Notes: generated by a model from the letters alone, not told the origin. A stretch of DNA of 64,000 bases from an uncultured Pseudomonadota bacterium (GCA_903884235.1 CAISEB010000018.1:62001-126000), one strand, 5' to 3'; positions 43,489 through 53,922 are shown, counted from the stretch's first letter. Translations and numbers: made by a program.

Positions 43489-45036
43489 CTAGCGAGCGGA
43501 CGGCATCAGCGCAGCAATCTCCGCCGGCCACTCATTCTCGTTCGCCCAGCGCTGCATCGCAACAAGATCGGGCGCAAGCAACCTGTCCTGATCGAGGAAC
43601 GCGACGCGTGTCCGGATACCGGCGAAAATCGCTTCAATCGCCGCGGAGCTCTGCAGCGGGCGATGCAGCTCGAATCCCTGTGTCGCCGCCATCGCCTCGA
43701 TACCGACGACGGCGGCGGTGTTCAGCACCATCTCGCCGAGACGCCGCGCGCCGAAGGTCGCCATGGAGACGTGGTCTTCCTGGTTCGCCGACGTCGGCAG
43801 GCTGTCGACGCTCGCCGGATGGGCGAGCGACTTGTTCTCGGACGCGAGCGCTGCGGCCGTGACCTGCGCGATCATGAAACCGGAGTTCACGCCGCCGTCC
43901 CGGACGAGGAACGGCGGTAGGCCGGACAACCCGCTGTCGAGCAGCAACGCCATGCGCCGCTCCGAAATCGCGCCGATCTCCGCGATGGACAACGCGATGA
44001 TGTCGGCCGCGAATGCGATCGGCTCGGCATGGAAATTACCACCCGAGATCACCTCGCCCGTGTCGCAGAACACGAGCGGATTGTCGGATGCCGCGTTCGC
44101 CTCGATGCGCAGCACGCCGCTCGCATGCACGAGGTTGTCGAGGCACGCTCCCATGACCTGCGGTACACAGCGAATCGAGTATGGATCCTGCACGCGACCG
44201 CAATGGGCATGCGATGCGACGATGTCGCTGCCATCGAGGAGCGAGCGCAACGCCGCGGCGACGGCGATCTGGCCGGGCTGGCCGCGCGCAGCGTGGATTC
44301 GCGGATCGAGCGGCGCCACCGAGCCCTTGATCGCCTCGAGCGACAGCGCGCCCGCGACGAGCCCGGCGGCAAGCACGCTTTCCGCGCCGAACAGTCCGTG
44401 CAGCGCGAGCGCCAGCGACACCTGGGTGCCGTTGAGCAATGCCAGGCCCTCCTTGGGGCCCAGCACGAACGGCTCGAGCCCAGCGTGCTTGAGCGCCACG
44501 CGCGCCGGCAGGCGCTTGCCAGCGACGTGGGCCTCGCCCTCCCCGATCAGCACACAGGCGAGGTGCGCGAGAGGCGCGAGGTCGCCGGAGGCGCCGACGG
44601 AGCCCTTAGACGGGATGCACGGGAGGACCTCGGCGTTCGCGAGCGCAAGCAGCGCATCGACGATCTCCGGCACGACGCCGGAGTGTCCGCGTGCGAGGCT
44701 GATCGCCTTCAGCACGAGGATCAGGCGGACCGTGTCATCGGCGAGGAATTCGCCGAGGCCGACGCTGTGGGACAGCACGAGGTTGCGTTGCAGCTCGGCG
44801 AGCCGCGCCGGGGGGATGATCGTCTGGGCAAGCTTGCCGAAGCCCGTATTGATGCCATAGACGACCGCTTCGCGGTCGACGATGTCCTTCACGGTCTTGC
44901 GTGCGGCGACGATGCCGGCGCGGACGTCGGAAGTGAATTCGACGCGGACACCGCCGCGATGGATCGCCTTCAGCTGCGTGAGCGTGACCTCGCCTGGGCG
45001 GAGCACGAGGACCGGGCGGTCGGGGCGGGAGGACAT
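43489..45036 (-). CDS. hutH: Histidine ammonia-lyase (aromatic amino acid lyase family)
   Basis: A 515-residue MIO-dependent ammonia-lyase. The MIO-forming Ala-Ser-Gly is at residues 149-151 ([16 protein letters not shown]), the catalytic Tyr60 lies in VYGINTGFG, and His90 in NLVLSHSVG is at the place that favours histidine. It converts L-histidine to urocanate and ammonia. hutU, hutI, hutG and hutC are not in the window; the neighbour is an acyl-CoA ligase. The start at 45036 (MSSRPDRP) is supported by length. A HutC-type operator overlaps its upstream region. Other aromatic amino acids as substrates cannot be excluded. Confidence 0.88.
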   Translation of the reverse strand: MSSRPDRPVLVLRPGEVTLTQLKAIHRGGVRVEFTSDVRAGIVAARKTVKDIVDREAVVYGINTGFGKLAQTIIPPARLAELQRNLVLSHSVGLGEFLADDTVRLILVLKAISLARGHSGVVPEIVDALLALANAEVLPCIPSKGSVGASGDLAPLAHLACVLIGEGEAHVAGKRLPARVALKHAGLEPFVLGPKEGLALLNGTQVSLALALHGLFGAESVLAAGLVAGALSLEAIKGSVAPLDPRIHAARGQPGQIAVAAALRSLLDGSDIVASHAHCGRVQDPYSIRCVPQVMGACLDNLVHASGVLRIEANAASDNPLVFCDTGEVISGGNFHAEPIAFAADIIALSIAEIGAISERRMALLLDSGLSGLPPFLVRDGGVNSGFMIAQVTAAALASENKSLAHPASVDSLPTSANQEDHVSMATFGARRLGEMVLNTAAVVGIEAMAATQGFELHRPLQSSAAIEAIFAGIRTRVAFLDQDRLLAPDLVAMQRWANENEWPAEIAALMPSAR

Positions 45037-45044
45037 GGCGCTAA

Positions 45045-45058
45045 CCTGTATAGACAAG
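45045..45058. promoter_or_regulatory. HutC-type operator upstream of hutH
   Basis: CCTGTATAGACAAG on the plus strand; the minus strand contains GT-C-TA-T-AC, fitting the HutC-subfamily GntR pattern GT-N-TA-N-AC. It lies 9 bases before the hutH ATG, where a repressor would block transcription or translation. Confidence 0.5.
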
Positions 45059-45142
45059 CTGTGCCTATAAGGTACCGTAGGCGCGGCAAAAAGTAACGCC
45101 CTCGGCGCCCAGACCGGCTGCCCGCGCCGTCCGCCCGGTCGC

Positions 45143-46786
45143 CTAGAACCGCGCCGAATCGTCGCGGAGCACGCGCCGGAGCACTTTCCCCACCGGTGAT
45201 TTTGGCAGCGCATCCCGGAACTCGATCCGGCGGGGACGCTTGTACCCGGTCAGGTGCGCCGCGCAGTAGTCGTGGACCTCCGCCTCGCCGAGCGCGGGAT
45301 CCCGGCGCACGACGAACGCGACGGGAGCCTGGCCGGAGTGCTCGTCCGCCACCGCGATCACCGCAGCCTCGAGAATTCCCGGATGACCGAGCAGGACGCC
45401 CTCGATCTCGGTCGGGAATACGTTGAATCCGGACACGAGGATCATGTCCTTCTTGCGCTCGGATAGCCGCAGGTAGCCACCCCTGTCGATGCTGCCGATG
45501 TCGCCGGTCCGCAGGTAGCCATCCTGCGTCATGACGAGCGTGGTCTCATCCGGCCGGTTCCAGTACCCGGCCATCACCTGCGGGCCCCGGACGCACACTT
45601 CACCCTGCTCGCCGACCGCGAGCTCGCGATCCGATGCGTCGCGGATCGACAGCTCCGTCAGCGGCAGCGGGAGGCCGACTGACCCGTCGAAGGGGCGACC
45701 ATCGAGCGCCTGCTGACTGATGTAGCAGCAGGTCTCGGTCATGCCGTAGCCCTCGAGGATGCTCATTCCGGAAATGGCCAGCCAGCGATCGGCGACGACC
45801 TGCTGCGTCGCGGTTGCGCCCGCGCCCGAGAATGCACATTGCGAGAAATCGACGTCGCGTATGCGCGGGTGATTGATCAGCGCGTTGTAAAGCGTGTTGA
45901 CGCCGCCCATCACGGTGAACCGCTGGCTCACAAGCACGTCGATGAGCCCGTCCAGGTTGCGCGGATCTGCGATCAGGATGCACGCGGAGCCGTCGATCAG
46001 CGCACGGTACATGCCCGCCATCAGCGCTGCGATGTGGTAGAGCGGCATCGCGAGCACGCGACGGTGTGGACCCGGTCGCCTCGCCAGGAACGGGCCCGTC
46101 CAGGCCATTTGCTGCGCGAGCGCGGCGCGTACGTTGCGCTCGGTGAGGACCGCGCCCTTCGATACGCCGGTCGTCCCCCCGGTGTACTGCAGCATCACCG
46201 GTCGCGACGGATCCGGCGGAGGCGGCGCGATCTCGTCTCCTTCGCCACCGACGACCAGCACGGCCTCGAAGGAGACCCACTGGTCGCCCGGCGCGCCGCG
46301 CAGCGCATATCGGTCGACGGTCCCGAGCAGCGATCCCGGCGCGATCGACACGAGTGTCCCGAGCTCGAGATCCGGCAGGCACTTCTCGACGGCCGGGCGC
46401 GCCGGCTCCCACGCGAACAGCACGCGGGCGCCCGAGTCACGCAACTGGTGCGTGAGTTCGCGCGGGGTGTACATCGGGTTGACGTTGACGACGACGCCAC
46501 CGGCGACCAGCGTCCCATAGGTCAGCACGGGAAATGCGAGCACGTTCGGCAGCATGATCGCGACGCGATCGCCAGGACGTACACCCTGCGCGACGAGCCA
46601 GCGCGCGACGCGCTGCGCAAGGGTCCAGGTTTCGGCGAACGTCAACGAGCGACCCATCGACCAGTACGCCTCCGCGGGCGCGAACTGACGGCAACAGTCG
46701 CGGATCAGCTCGGGCACGGAACCGTCCGGAACCGGCGGGGTCGGATCAACCTCGGGTGGGTAGCTGCTCAACCAGATTGCATCCAT
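45143..46786 (-). CDS. Long-chain fatty acid or aryl acyl-CoA ligase (ANL family)
   Basis: A 547-residue adenylate-forming ligase that activates a carboxylic acid to its CoA thioester with ATP. The P-loop is [14 protein letters not shown], motif A5 is [15 protein letters not shown], and the hinge/A8 region is [35 protein letters not shown]. The C-terminal [11 protein letters not shown] carries the catalytic Lys. The start is ATG 46786 (MDAIWLSS). Similarity is strongest to FadD-type enzymes. Its position beside hutH is unusual; the substrate could be an unsaturated acid, but that is inference. It follows the MFS gene by 116 bases. Confidence 0.85.
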   Translation of the reverse strand: MDAIWLSSYPPEVDPTPPVPDGSVPELIRDCCRQFAPAEAYWSMGRSLTFAETWTLAQRVARWLVAQGVRPGDRVAIMLPNVLAFPVLTYGTLVAGGVVVNVNPMYTPRELTHQLRDSGARVLFAWEPARPAVEKCLPDLELGTLVSIAPGSLLGTVDRYALRGAPGDQWVSFEAVLVVGGEGDEIAPPPPDPSRPVMLQYTGGTTGVSKGAVLTERNVRAALAQQMAWTGPFLARRPGPHRRVLAMPLYHIAALMAGMYRALIDGSACILIADPRNLDGLIDVLVSQRFTVMGGVNTLYNALINHPRIRDVDFSQCAFSGAGATATQQVVADRWLAISGMSILEGYGMTETCCYISQQALDGRPFDGSVGLPLPLTELSIRDASDRELAVGEQGEVCVRGPQVMAGYWNRPDETTLVMTQDGYLRTGDIGSIDRGGYLRLSERKKDMILVSGFNVFPTEIEGVLLGHPGILEAAVIAVADEHSGQAPVAFVVRRDPALGEAEVHDYCAAHLTGYKRPRRIEFRDALPKSPVGKVLRRVLRDDSARF

Positions 46787-46902
46787 GCGGAGCGTCCCTC
46801 TCGGTGGCGGGCGGCCCGGGCGTGCCCGGGCCGCTGCAGGCCGGGCAAGGTCCGGACCATCGTGCCTGTCGGCTGCCGGCGTGTCGACCGGCGCGGCTCG
46901 GG

Positions 46903-48207
46903 TCAGGCCGGTCGCGGCTCGCCCAGCGGCCGCGACGTGTCGATCCAAAACCACGCGGCTGCCGCGGCCAGCGCACAGCCGAAGCCGATCACGAACGCGG
47001 TACCCCACAGGCCATGCCCGGACAGCCAGGCGACGATCGGTATGCCGATCCAGCCACCCGCGTTCCCGCCGGTGTTGAGCACGCCGGTGGCCGCCATCGA
47101 ATCGGCCTGCGCGATGCGCATCGTGCCGGCCCAGTAGGCCGCTTCGTTGAGTTCCACGGCGAGATATGCCAGCGTCAACGCGCCAACCGCGAGTCCGGCA
47201 CCCGGGCTCCACGTCGCCACCAGTAGCGCGACGCCCGCGATCGGCAACGCGACGAGCGGCACGATCCGGAACCCCCATGCGATCCCGAACCGTCGGCAGA
47301 GTGCATCCGTCAGGATGCCGCCGAGCCCCGCGCCGATCGCAGCGCCGAGCGGTGGCAGGCTCCCGCGGAACCCGCTTTCAAGCGCCGTCAGGTGGCGCTC
47401 CTGGACGAGATACAGGAAGGTCCAGGTGGATAGCAGGTAGAACACGTAATTCATGCTGACGTACGAGATGGTCAGCATCAGGATGCTGCGGTTCGAGAGG
47501 ATCCTGCGGATCCGATCGAGGCTGACGCGACCTTCAGGCGCCACGGCGTCGGTGCCGCCAAGCTCCGCCAGTTCCTGCCGCGATACAGACGGATGTTCCC
47601 GCGGCGTATCGCGTCCGTACCAGGCCCACACGGCGATGAGCAGCAGTGGCGGCACGGAGGCGACGAGGAGCGCGCGCTGCCACCCGAACGCCGCGGTCAG
47701 CAGCACGAGGGCCGGTGGTGCAATCGCGGCACCGACCTGGCAGCCAAGCGTGTGGATGCCCTGCGCCAAGGCCCAGCGTCCGGGCGGTAGCCAAGCTTCC
47801 ATCGTCCCGGCGCACACGGGCATGAACGGCGCGTGCGCGATCCCGAGCACGAACTGCGTCATGAACAGCGCGACGAAGAGCGTCGTGCCGTGCAGCAGGT
47901 ACGGCGCCAATGGCGTCGCGACGCACATCGCCACCGCCACCAGCATGATCGCGGTGAGGGCCCGTCTCGATCCAATCCGCTGCCCGAGCAGTCCTCCCGG
48001 GAACTGCAGCAATCCATATCCGAGCACGACGGCCCACTGCAGCCAGCCGATCTGCATCTGGCTGAGCGACAGCTCCGGCATGATCCGCTCGGCAGCGATC
48101 GAAATCGCTCGCTGCTGGAAGTAGACGATCGACGCGAACCCGACCAGTATCGAGAATATCCGCCAGCGCACGCGTGGCCCGACGATCGTCGCGGGGATGC
48201 TGATCAC
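46903..48207 (-). CDS. MFS transporter (anion:cation symporter-like)
   Basis: A 434-residue major facilitator with about 12 hydrophobic segments in two groups of six. A central cytoplasmic loop (about residues 200-240, GRDTPREHPSVSRQELAELGG) separates them. The pattern GYGLLQFPGGLLGQRIGSRRAL is the loop 2-3 motif, and the sequence resembles the ACS family that carries organic anions. It follows the MttB-like gene by 36 bases, so it probably imports the substrate of this cluster. Substrate unknown. Confidence 0.82.
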   Translation of the reverse strand: MISIPATIVGPRVRWRIFSILVGFASIVYFQQRAISIAAERIMPELSLSQMQIGWLQWAVVLGYGLLQFPGGLLGQRIGSRRALTAIMLVAVAMCVATPLAPYLLHGTTLFVALFMTQFVLGIAHAPFMPVCAGTMEAWLPPGRWALAQGIHTLGCQVGAAIAPPALVLLTAAFGWQRALLVASVPPLLLIAVWAWYGRDTPREHPSVSRQELAELGGTDAVAPEGRVSLDRIRRILSNRSILMLTISYVSMNYVFYLLSTWTFLYLVQERHLTALESGFRGSLPPLGAAIGAGLGGILTDALCRRFGIAWGFRIVPLVALPIAGVALLVATWSPGAGLAVGALTLAYLAVELNEAAYWAGTMRIAQADSMAATGVLNTGGNAGGWIGIPIVAWLSGHGLWGTAFVIGFGCALAAAAAWFWIDTSRPLGEPRPA

Positions 48208-48243
48208 CGGGCCTCCTCGATCGATTGGACGGTCATGGCCGGC

Positions 48244-49794
48244 TCATCCGGCAGGCGGCGCCCCGCCCTCCTCGGACCTGCGGCGGCGGAATGCCTCGAG
48301 CGCCTCGGCAACGGCAGGATCGAGTGCCGGTGCCTCGAAGGAATCGAGCGTCGCGCGCCAGACTCCGGCGGCGCGCTCGGTAGCGCTACGCGCTCCATCG
48401 CCGCTCCAGGCGCCGTAGTTTCGCCAATCCGAGACGATCGGCGCATAGAACGCGTCCCGGTAGCGGGCCATCGTGTGCTGCGTGCCGAAGAAGTGGCCAG
48501 CAGGGCCCGCCTCGGAAATCGCGTCGAGCCCGAAGTCGTCGTCAGTCACACCGAGTGGCTGCATCACCTCGGCGAGCATCTGCAGCTGCTCGATGTCGAG
48601 GATGAACTTCTCGTAGCTCGCCGAGAGCCCGCTCTCGAGCCAACCCGCCGCATGCAGCACGAAATTCGCGCCACCGACCAGCGCGCCCCAGAGGCTCATC
48701 TGTGACTCGTAGGCGCACTGCGCATCGGGCGAATTCGACGCCGTCGCGTTGGACGAGCGCCACGGCAGCCCGACATGACGGGCCATCTGGCCCGCGCCGA
48801 TCTGAGCCTTGACGTACTCCGGTGTGCCGAACGCGGGGGACCCGGACTTCATGTCGACGTTGGAGGTGAAGCTGCCATAGACGACCGGCGCACCTGGGCG
48901 CGCAATCTGCGCCAGCGTGAGCCCGGCGAGTGTCTCGGCATGCGCAAGCGTCAACGCGCCGGCAATGGTCACCGGCGCCATGGCGCCGGCGAGCGTGAAC
49001 GGCGTGATCATCTGGACCTGCCCGGCAAGCGCAAAGTCGACGATGCCGTCGGCCATCGGTGCGTCGAGGACCCGGGGCGAGTTCGTATTGATGATCGTAT
49101 AGGTGCACGGCGTGTCGCGAAACTGCTCCGGCGACAGGCCGTACGCGATCCTGATCTGCTCGAAGCAATCGGCGATCTGCGCACTTCCGCGCGAGTACAC
49201 GTGCGGAATCTTGTCCGACAGCGTCAACTGCGCATGCACCATCTCGAGCTGGCGGACCTGCACGGGTACGTCCTGCGGCTCGGTGAACGCGCCGAGCACG
49301 TGCATGACGTCGAACGCCTGGCACAGCCGCACGCCGTTCGCGTAGTCGACGAGCGTGCCGGCGCGCCGGCCACCCTCGAGGTCCATGACGTTCGGCGCAC
49401 CCGATACCGGTCCGAACGACACGGCCGTATTGTCGAGCGCGACGTGCCGCGCCGGGTTGCGGGAGTGCAGCGTGAACGTCCGCGGCGCCTGCGCGAGGCA
49501 CTCGGCCACGAGGCCCCGGTCGAGCCGGACGAGGCCGCTGCCCTCGTCGACGAGGGCGCCCGCGGCTCGGTATCGGGCGCGGGCCGCCGAGGACAGCACC
49601 CTGACCCCTTCAACCTCGAGGATGCCGAGCGCGGCGCGGTGCAGCGCCTCGACGCGGTCCTCGCTCATCACTCGCCAGGGTGTGTACGGCATCCGCAGCT
49701 GCCGGTAGCGCTCGGCGCGCGGGTGTGCCGGCGCGCTCGGGACGACCGGTCGCCGTCGGCCCCGACGCGATGCATCCGATCCGGGTTCAGACAT
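48244..49794 (-). CDS. MttB-family methyltransferase without pyrrolysine
   Basis: A 516-residue protein of the trimethylamine methyltransferase MttB superfamily. The family barrel is evident: NVMDLEGGRRAGTLVDYANGVRL, CTYTIINTNSPRVLDAPMADG, GQVQMITPFTLAGAMAPVTIAGAL, GAPVVYGSFTSNVDMKSGSPAFGTPE and the MLAEVMQPLGVTDDD region. The reading frame has no internal stop, so there is no pyrrolysine codon. Such non-pyrrolysine members use quaternary amines such as glycine betaine with a corrinoid protein. No corrinoid protein or reactivator gene is nearby. It is next to dimethylglycine and sarcosine enzymes, which suggests a betaine-like substrate. Confidence 0.85.
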   Translation of the reverse strand: MSEPGSDASRRGRRRPVVPSAPAHPRAERYRQLRMPYTPWRVMSEDRVEALHRAALGILEVEGVRVLSSAARARYRAAGALVDEGSGLVRLDRGLVAECLAQAPRTFTLHSRNPARHVALDNTAVSFGPVSGAPNVMDLEGGRRAGTLVDYANGVRLCQAFDVMHVLGAFTEPQDVPVQVRQLEMVHAQLTLSDKIPHVYSRGSAQIADCFEQIRIAYGLSPEQFRDTPCTYTIINTNSPRVLDAPMADGIVDFALAGQVQMITPFTLAGAMAPVTIAGALTLAHAETLAGLTLAQIARPGAPVVYGSFTSNVDMKSGSPAFGTPEYVKAQIGAGQMARHVGLPWRSSNATASNSPDAQCAYESQMSLWGALVGGANFVLHAAGWLESGLSASYEKFILDIEQLQMLAEVMQPLGVTDDDFGLDAISEAGPAGHFFGTQHTMARYRDAFYAPIVSDWRNYGAWSGDGARSATERAAGVWRATLDSFEAPALDPAVAEALEAFRRRRSEEGGAPPAG

Positions 49795-49827
49795 GGGAGG
49801 GTTCCTCGAACGGGGTCGATGCGCGAT

Positions 49828-50742
49828 TCATCCCGCACCGTCCGGCGACGCGGCGAGCCAGGCGACGAAGGCCCGGATCGTCGGATTGCGGTCGTTGGCG
49901 CGCGTGTGCACCGCGCAGTAGTCGTACTGCAGCGCAAGGCGGTGCGCGAACGGCGCGACGAGCTGGCCGGCCGCAAGCTCCGGCGCGGCCAGCATCGGCT
50001 GGCCCAGCGCGATGCCACAGCCGGCCTTCGCGAGGTCGATCGCGACGCTGGACGTGTCCACCGTGTGACCGAGATCGCGGCGCGGGCGCCGCGGCAGATC
50101 GAGGCTCGCCAGCCAGCCGTCCCAGGTCGGGTACGACGCGAAGCCGGTCCGCCATGTGACGTGGATCAGGTCCTCGTCGCGGGGCGAGGCGGGATCCGCC
50201 TCGTCGACGCGGCCATCCGCCAGGAAGTCCGGCCGGCACAGCACCGTCACCCCATCGCGAACGAACGGAACCGTGACGAATTCCGGATACAGATGCTCCC
50301 CATAGCAGAGCCGCACATCGATTCGGTTGCGGAAGAAATCGACCGGGTCCTCCTCGAGCCGCAGGTCGATGCGCACATCCGGGTGCGCCGAGAGGAACTC
50401 CGGCAAGCGCCGGGTCAGCCAGCGCACGCCCACCGACGGCAGCACGCTGACGATCAGGCTGGAGCGCACCTCCCCCTCGAGCAGCCGCTGGGTCAGGCGC
50501 GCGAGGCCATCCATCATCTCGGAGCTCTCGGCCTGCACCGCGATCGCGACGTCGGTCAGCAGCAGCTGGTTGTTGCGCCGGATGAACAGCTGGCGTCCGA
50601 AGAAATCCTCGAGCTTCTTGATCTGCTGGGAGACGGCCCCGGGCGTGACGTTCAACTCCGCGGCGGCGAGCACGAAGCTGCCGAGGCGGGCGCTGGCCTC
50701 GAAGGTCTTCAGGGCGTTGAGCGGCGGGAGCTTGCGCGGCAC
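49828..50742 (-). CDS. LysR-family transcriptional regulator (GcvA-like)
   Basis: A 304-residue LysR regulator. The N-terminal helix-turn-helix (PPLNALKTFEASARLGSFVLAAAELNVTPGAVSQQIKKLE) resembles GcvA. The effector domain contains VTVLCRPDFLADG and the IDLAKAGCGIALGQPML segment. It lies inside the catabolic array in the same direction, 96 bases after the dehydrogenase and 33 bases before the MttB-like gene, rather than divergent from its target. It likely controls the sox/MttB operon. Ligand unknown. Confidence 0.9.
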   Translation of the reverse strand: MPRKLPPLNALKTFEASARLGSFVLAAAELNVTPGAVSQQIKKLEDFFGRQLFIRRNNQLLLTDVAIAVQAESSEMMDGLARLTQRLLEGEVRSSLIVSVLPSVGVRWLTRRLPEFLSAHPDVRIDLRLEEDPVDFFRNRIDVRLCYGEHLYPEFVTVPFVRDGVTVLCRPDFLADGRVDEADPASPRDEDLIHVTWRTGFASYPTWDGWLASLDLPRRPRRDLGHTVDTSSVAIDLAKAGCGIALGQPMLAAPELAAGQLVAPFAHRLALQYDYCAVHTRANDRNPTIRAFVAWLAASPDGAG

Positions 50743-50838
50743 CGGGCGCCTCCGGGCGGCTGGGATCGTATTTTTCTACACGACCGGGTGCCCGGGAGCA
50801 ACTTCCGCTTAGTTTTTCACTTGCCCGCCGCGCCGGGC

Positions 50839-53274
50839 TCACATCCGCATCCGGGCGCCATCCGGGTCGAACGGGGGTTCGACGAGAATCGAGGCCTTGC
50901 GGCGCTCGCCCAGGATTTCGATCTCGAACGCCCCGGCGCGCGTGTCGGATGCGAGCGCCACCGGCACGTAGCCCTGTGCGAGCGACGTGTCGACGTAATG
51001 GCCGAAGCCGCCCGAGGTCGCCCAGCCAATCACCTTGCCGTCGTGCCAGATCGGTTCGTCGCCGAGCACGTCCGCATCGCCGGCCGCGACCGCGAAGCTG
51101 ACGCGTCGCAGTGTCCCGCCGGTCTCCTTCTCGCGCACGGCGGCCGCCTTGCCGATGAAATCCGGCTTCGAGAGGTCGACGAAGCGATCGAGGCCCGCCT
51201 CGAACGCACCGTAGATCGGCCTGAGCTCGCGATACCAGGTCGGGAAGTTCTTCTCCAGGCGCAGGCACAGCAGCGCGCGCATGCCGAAGTGCACGAGCCC
51301 GAGGTCGTCGCCCGCCCGGCAGATGCCGTCGTACAGCCGGCGCTGGTACTCCGGCGCGACCCAGATCTCGTAGCCGAGATCGCCGGAGTACGTCACGCGA
51401 TTGATCATCGCCGGCACGTTCGCGATGTCCATGCAGCGGAAGTCCATGAACCGCAGGCCGGTCGGCGAGACGTCCTCGTCGGTGAGGCGCGCGAGCAGCT
51501 CGCGCGACCGCGGCCCGGCGATGGACAGGCCCACGAGGGCCATGTCGTAGCGGCGGATGCGCACCGAGCCGTCCGCAGGCAGGTGCTGCTCGAACCAGCG
51601 CATGTGGTACACCTGCGCCTGCGAGGATCCCCACATCAGGAAGCGTTCCGCCGAGGCACGCGCGATCGTGAAGTCGCCGATCAGCTTGCCCGCCGGATTC
51701 AGCATTGGCGTGAGGACGAGGCGTCCCTCCTTCGGCATGCGGTTCGTCATCAGCTTCGCGAGGTATGCCTCGGCGCCGGGCCCCGTGAACTCGTACTTCG
51801 CGAAATTCGCGATCTCCGTAACTCCGACCGCATTGCGAACGCCGAGGCACTCTGCCTTCACGTGCTCGAAGTCGTTCGAGCGGTGGAACGAGACGACGTC
51901 GACCGGCTCGACGCCCTGCGGCGCGTACCAGAGCGGCGTCTCGAGGCCCCAGCTATCGCCCATCACCGCGCCCTTGGAGCGCAGCACGTCGTAGAGTGCC
52001 GTCGTCTGCTGCGGCCGCGCGGCCGGCAGCTCCTCGTTCGGGAAGCGGATCGAGAAGCGCTTGGAGTAGTTCTCGCGGACCTTCTCGTTGGTGTAGCTGC
52101 GCGTCGCCCACTCGCCATAGCGCGCGACGTCCATTCCCCATACGTCGAAGCCGGGATCGCCGTTGACCATCCACTCCGAGAGCGCCAGCCCGACGCCGCC
52201 ACCCTGGCTGAAGCCGGCCATGACCGCGCACGCACACCAGAACCCCGGCCGGCCCTGCACGGGACCCACCAGAGGATTGCCATCCGGCGAGAACGTGAAC
52301 GGACCGTTGATGACTCGCTTGATGCCCGCCTTCTCCATCGCCGGGAAGTGCCGGTAGCCGATCTCGAGCGACGGCGCGATGCGATCGAGGTCCGGCGGCA
52401 GGAGCTCGGCGCCGAAGTCCCACGGCGTCGTGCGCGGCTGCCACGGGACGCAAGCCTTCTCGTAGGTGCCGAGGACCAGCCCGGAGCGCTCCTGGCGCAT
52501 GTAGATCTCGGACTTGAAGTCGATCGCATGCGGCAGCTCCACGCCCCGCTCCTTGTTGTAGGCGACGACCTCCGGCATCTCGTCCGTGACGAGGTACATG
52601 TGCTCCATCGCCAGCACCGGCAGTTCGATGCCGACCATGCGGCCGACTTCGCGGGCCCAGAGGCCACCGCAGTTGACGACATGCTCGGCGTTGATCGTGC
52701 CCTGCGTGGTCGCGACGTCCCAGGTGCGGTCCGGACGCTGTGTCAGGCCCGTCACGCGCGTCTGGATGTAGACCTCCGCACCGCCGATCTTCGCGGCCTT
52801 CGCATAGGCGTGCGTCGTGCCATACGGATCGAGGTTGCCATCCGCGACGTCGAGCATCGCGCCGACGAAGTACTTCTCCTCGATCAGCGGATGCAACTGC
52901 TTCGCCTCGGCCGCCGTCAGCAGCTGGGTGTCGAGCCCCAGGTACCGTGCCCGGCCGTGGGCCATCTTCAGCCACTCCATCCTGGCAGGCGTGTCCGCGA
53001 GCAGCAGGCCGCCGGAGCGGTGCAGGCCGCAGGACTGTCCGGAGATCCGCTCGAGCTCGTCGTACAACCCGATCGTGTAGTTCTGCAGCTTGGCGACGTT
53101 GGGGTCGCCGTTCAGCGTGTGAAACCCGCCGGCGGCATGCCAGGTGGATCCGGAGGTGAGCTGGTCCCTCTCGATCAGCACGACGTCCGTCCAGCCGGCC
53201 TTCGTCAGGTGGTAGAGCACGCTGCACCCGACGACTCCGCCACCGATGACGGCAACCCGTGTATGCGATTTCAT
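50839..53274 (-). CDS. Dimethylglycine/sarcosine dehydrogenase-type FAD enzyme
   Basis: An 811-residue flavoprotein. The N-terminal DAO domain starts with the dinucleotide motif VIGGGVVGCSVLYHL and carries GSTWHAAGG, whose His46 is where the family attaches FAD covalently. The C-terminal half is a GcvT-like folate-binding domain (MALVGLSIAGPRSRELLARL, TYSGDLGYEIWVAPEYQRRLYDGI). Enzymes of this type demethylate dimethylglycine or sarcosine, and the C1 unit goes to tetrahydrofolate. It lies 42 bases after soxG. Which methylamine it uses cannot be told from sequence. Confidence 0.87.
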   Translation of the reverse strand: MKSHTRVAVIGGGVVGCSVLYHLTKAGWTDVVLIERDQLTSGSTWHAAGGFHTLNGDPNVAKLQNYTIGLYDELERISGQSCGLHRSGGLLLADTPARMEWLKMAHGRARYLGLDTQLLTAAEAKQLHPLIEEKYFVGAMLDVADGNLDPYGTTHAYAKAAKIGGAEVYIQTRVTGLTQRPDRTWDVATTQGTINAEHVVNCGGLWAREVGRMVGIELPVLAMEHMYLVTDEMPEVVAYNKERGVELPHAIDFKSEIYMRQERSGLVLGTYEKACVPWQPRTTPWDFGAELLPPDLDRIAPSLEIGYRHFPAMEKAGIKRVINGPFTFSPDGNPLVGPVQGRPGFWCACAVMAGFSQGGGVGLALSEWMVNGDPGFDVWGMDVARYGEWATRSYTNEKVRENYSKRFSIRFPNEELPAARPQQTTALYDVLRSKGAVMGDSWGLETPLWYAPQGVEPVDVVSFHRSNDFEHVKAECLGVRNAVGVTEIANFAKYEFTGPGAEAYLAKLMTNRMPKEGRLVLTPMLNPAGKLIGDFTIARASAERFLMWGSSQAQVYHMRWFEQHLPADGSVRIRRYDMALVGLSIAGPRSRELLARLTDEDVSPTGLRFMDFRCMDIANVPAMINRVTYSGDLGYEIWVAPEYQRRLYDGICRAGDDLGLVHFGMRALLCLRLEKNFPTWYRELRPIYGAFEAGLDRFVDLSKPDFIGKAAAVREKETGGTLRRVSFAVAAGDADVLGDEPIWHDGKVIGWATSGGFGHYVDTSLAQGYVPVALASDTRAGAFEIEILGERRKASILVEPPFDPDGARMRM

Positions 53275-53316
53275 GAACGAATTCTCCGATGCGATGGAAG
53301 ACGGCGGATCGCGGCC

Positions 53317-53922
53317 TCAGGCCGGGTCGCCATCGATGAACGTGTCGTAGCCGAACTGGAGCGCGGCGTCCGCGATCGCCTCCCACGTCGTCGCACCGTA
53401 CGTCCGCAGCGCGAAGTACTCGTAGCGATCCCCGGCGGCGCGATGCAGCAGGCCGCCGACATGGTGGACACCGGTCTGCACGAAACGCCCGACCTCGAAC
53501 GCGGAGGGGTGCAGGTCGATCGGCACGAGCTTCGCCAGCACTGCCCGGGCATCCGCACCCTCGATGACGAGGCGGGTTCGCGACGCGGACAGGTCGAGTA
53601 CGGTGCCGACTTCGATGGGCACCGCCGCGGCAAGTGCAGCGGCACGTCCGGTGTCGTCGGTGACCACCCAGTACTGGTCCGGCGCGATGCGCATGATGAC
53701 GTCGGGACCGGCGTGCCCCGCGACGGTCGAGGAGCACGGCAGCTCCTGGCCGAGCACGCGACTGACGGCGACAGCGAATCCGGTCGCCGTGGCGCCATAG
53801 TGGCCGAGCTGGACCAGGTGCCAGCCGCGCCGTTCGCCGAGCCGCAGCCGACGGCGACCTTCCGCGCCGTCGTGACCCCCCGTCGCAAGCGCCGCGGCGA
53901 TCGCCGAACTTGCTTCAAGCAT
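53317..53922 (-). CDS. soxG: Sarcosine oxidase gamma subunit
   Basis: A 201-residue gamma subunit of heterotetrameric sarcosine oxidase. It shows the GcvT-like fold of the family: a LDLSASRTRLVIEGADARAVLAKLVPIDLHPSAF segment and the C-terminal YEYFALRTYGATTWEAIADAALQFGYD. The ATG at 53922 overlaps the soxA end by 8 bases. This subunit is the most divergent, but it holds the expected place. It caps the SoxB-D-A complex. Confidence 0.88.
   Translation of the reverse strand: MLEASSAIAAALATGGHDGAEGRRRLRLGERRGWHLVQLGHYGATATGFAVAVSRVLGQELPCSSTVAGHAGPDVIMRIAPDQYWVVTDDTGRAAALAAAVPIEVGTVLDLSASRTRLVIEGADARAVLAKLVPIDLHPSAFEVGRFVQTGVHHVGGLLHRAAGDRYEYFALRTYGATTWEAIADAALQFGYDTFIDGDPA

Noticed and set aside
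48244-49794. Pyrrolysine-containing MttB
   Set aside because: The frame has no internal TAG and reads through at normal length.
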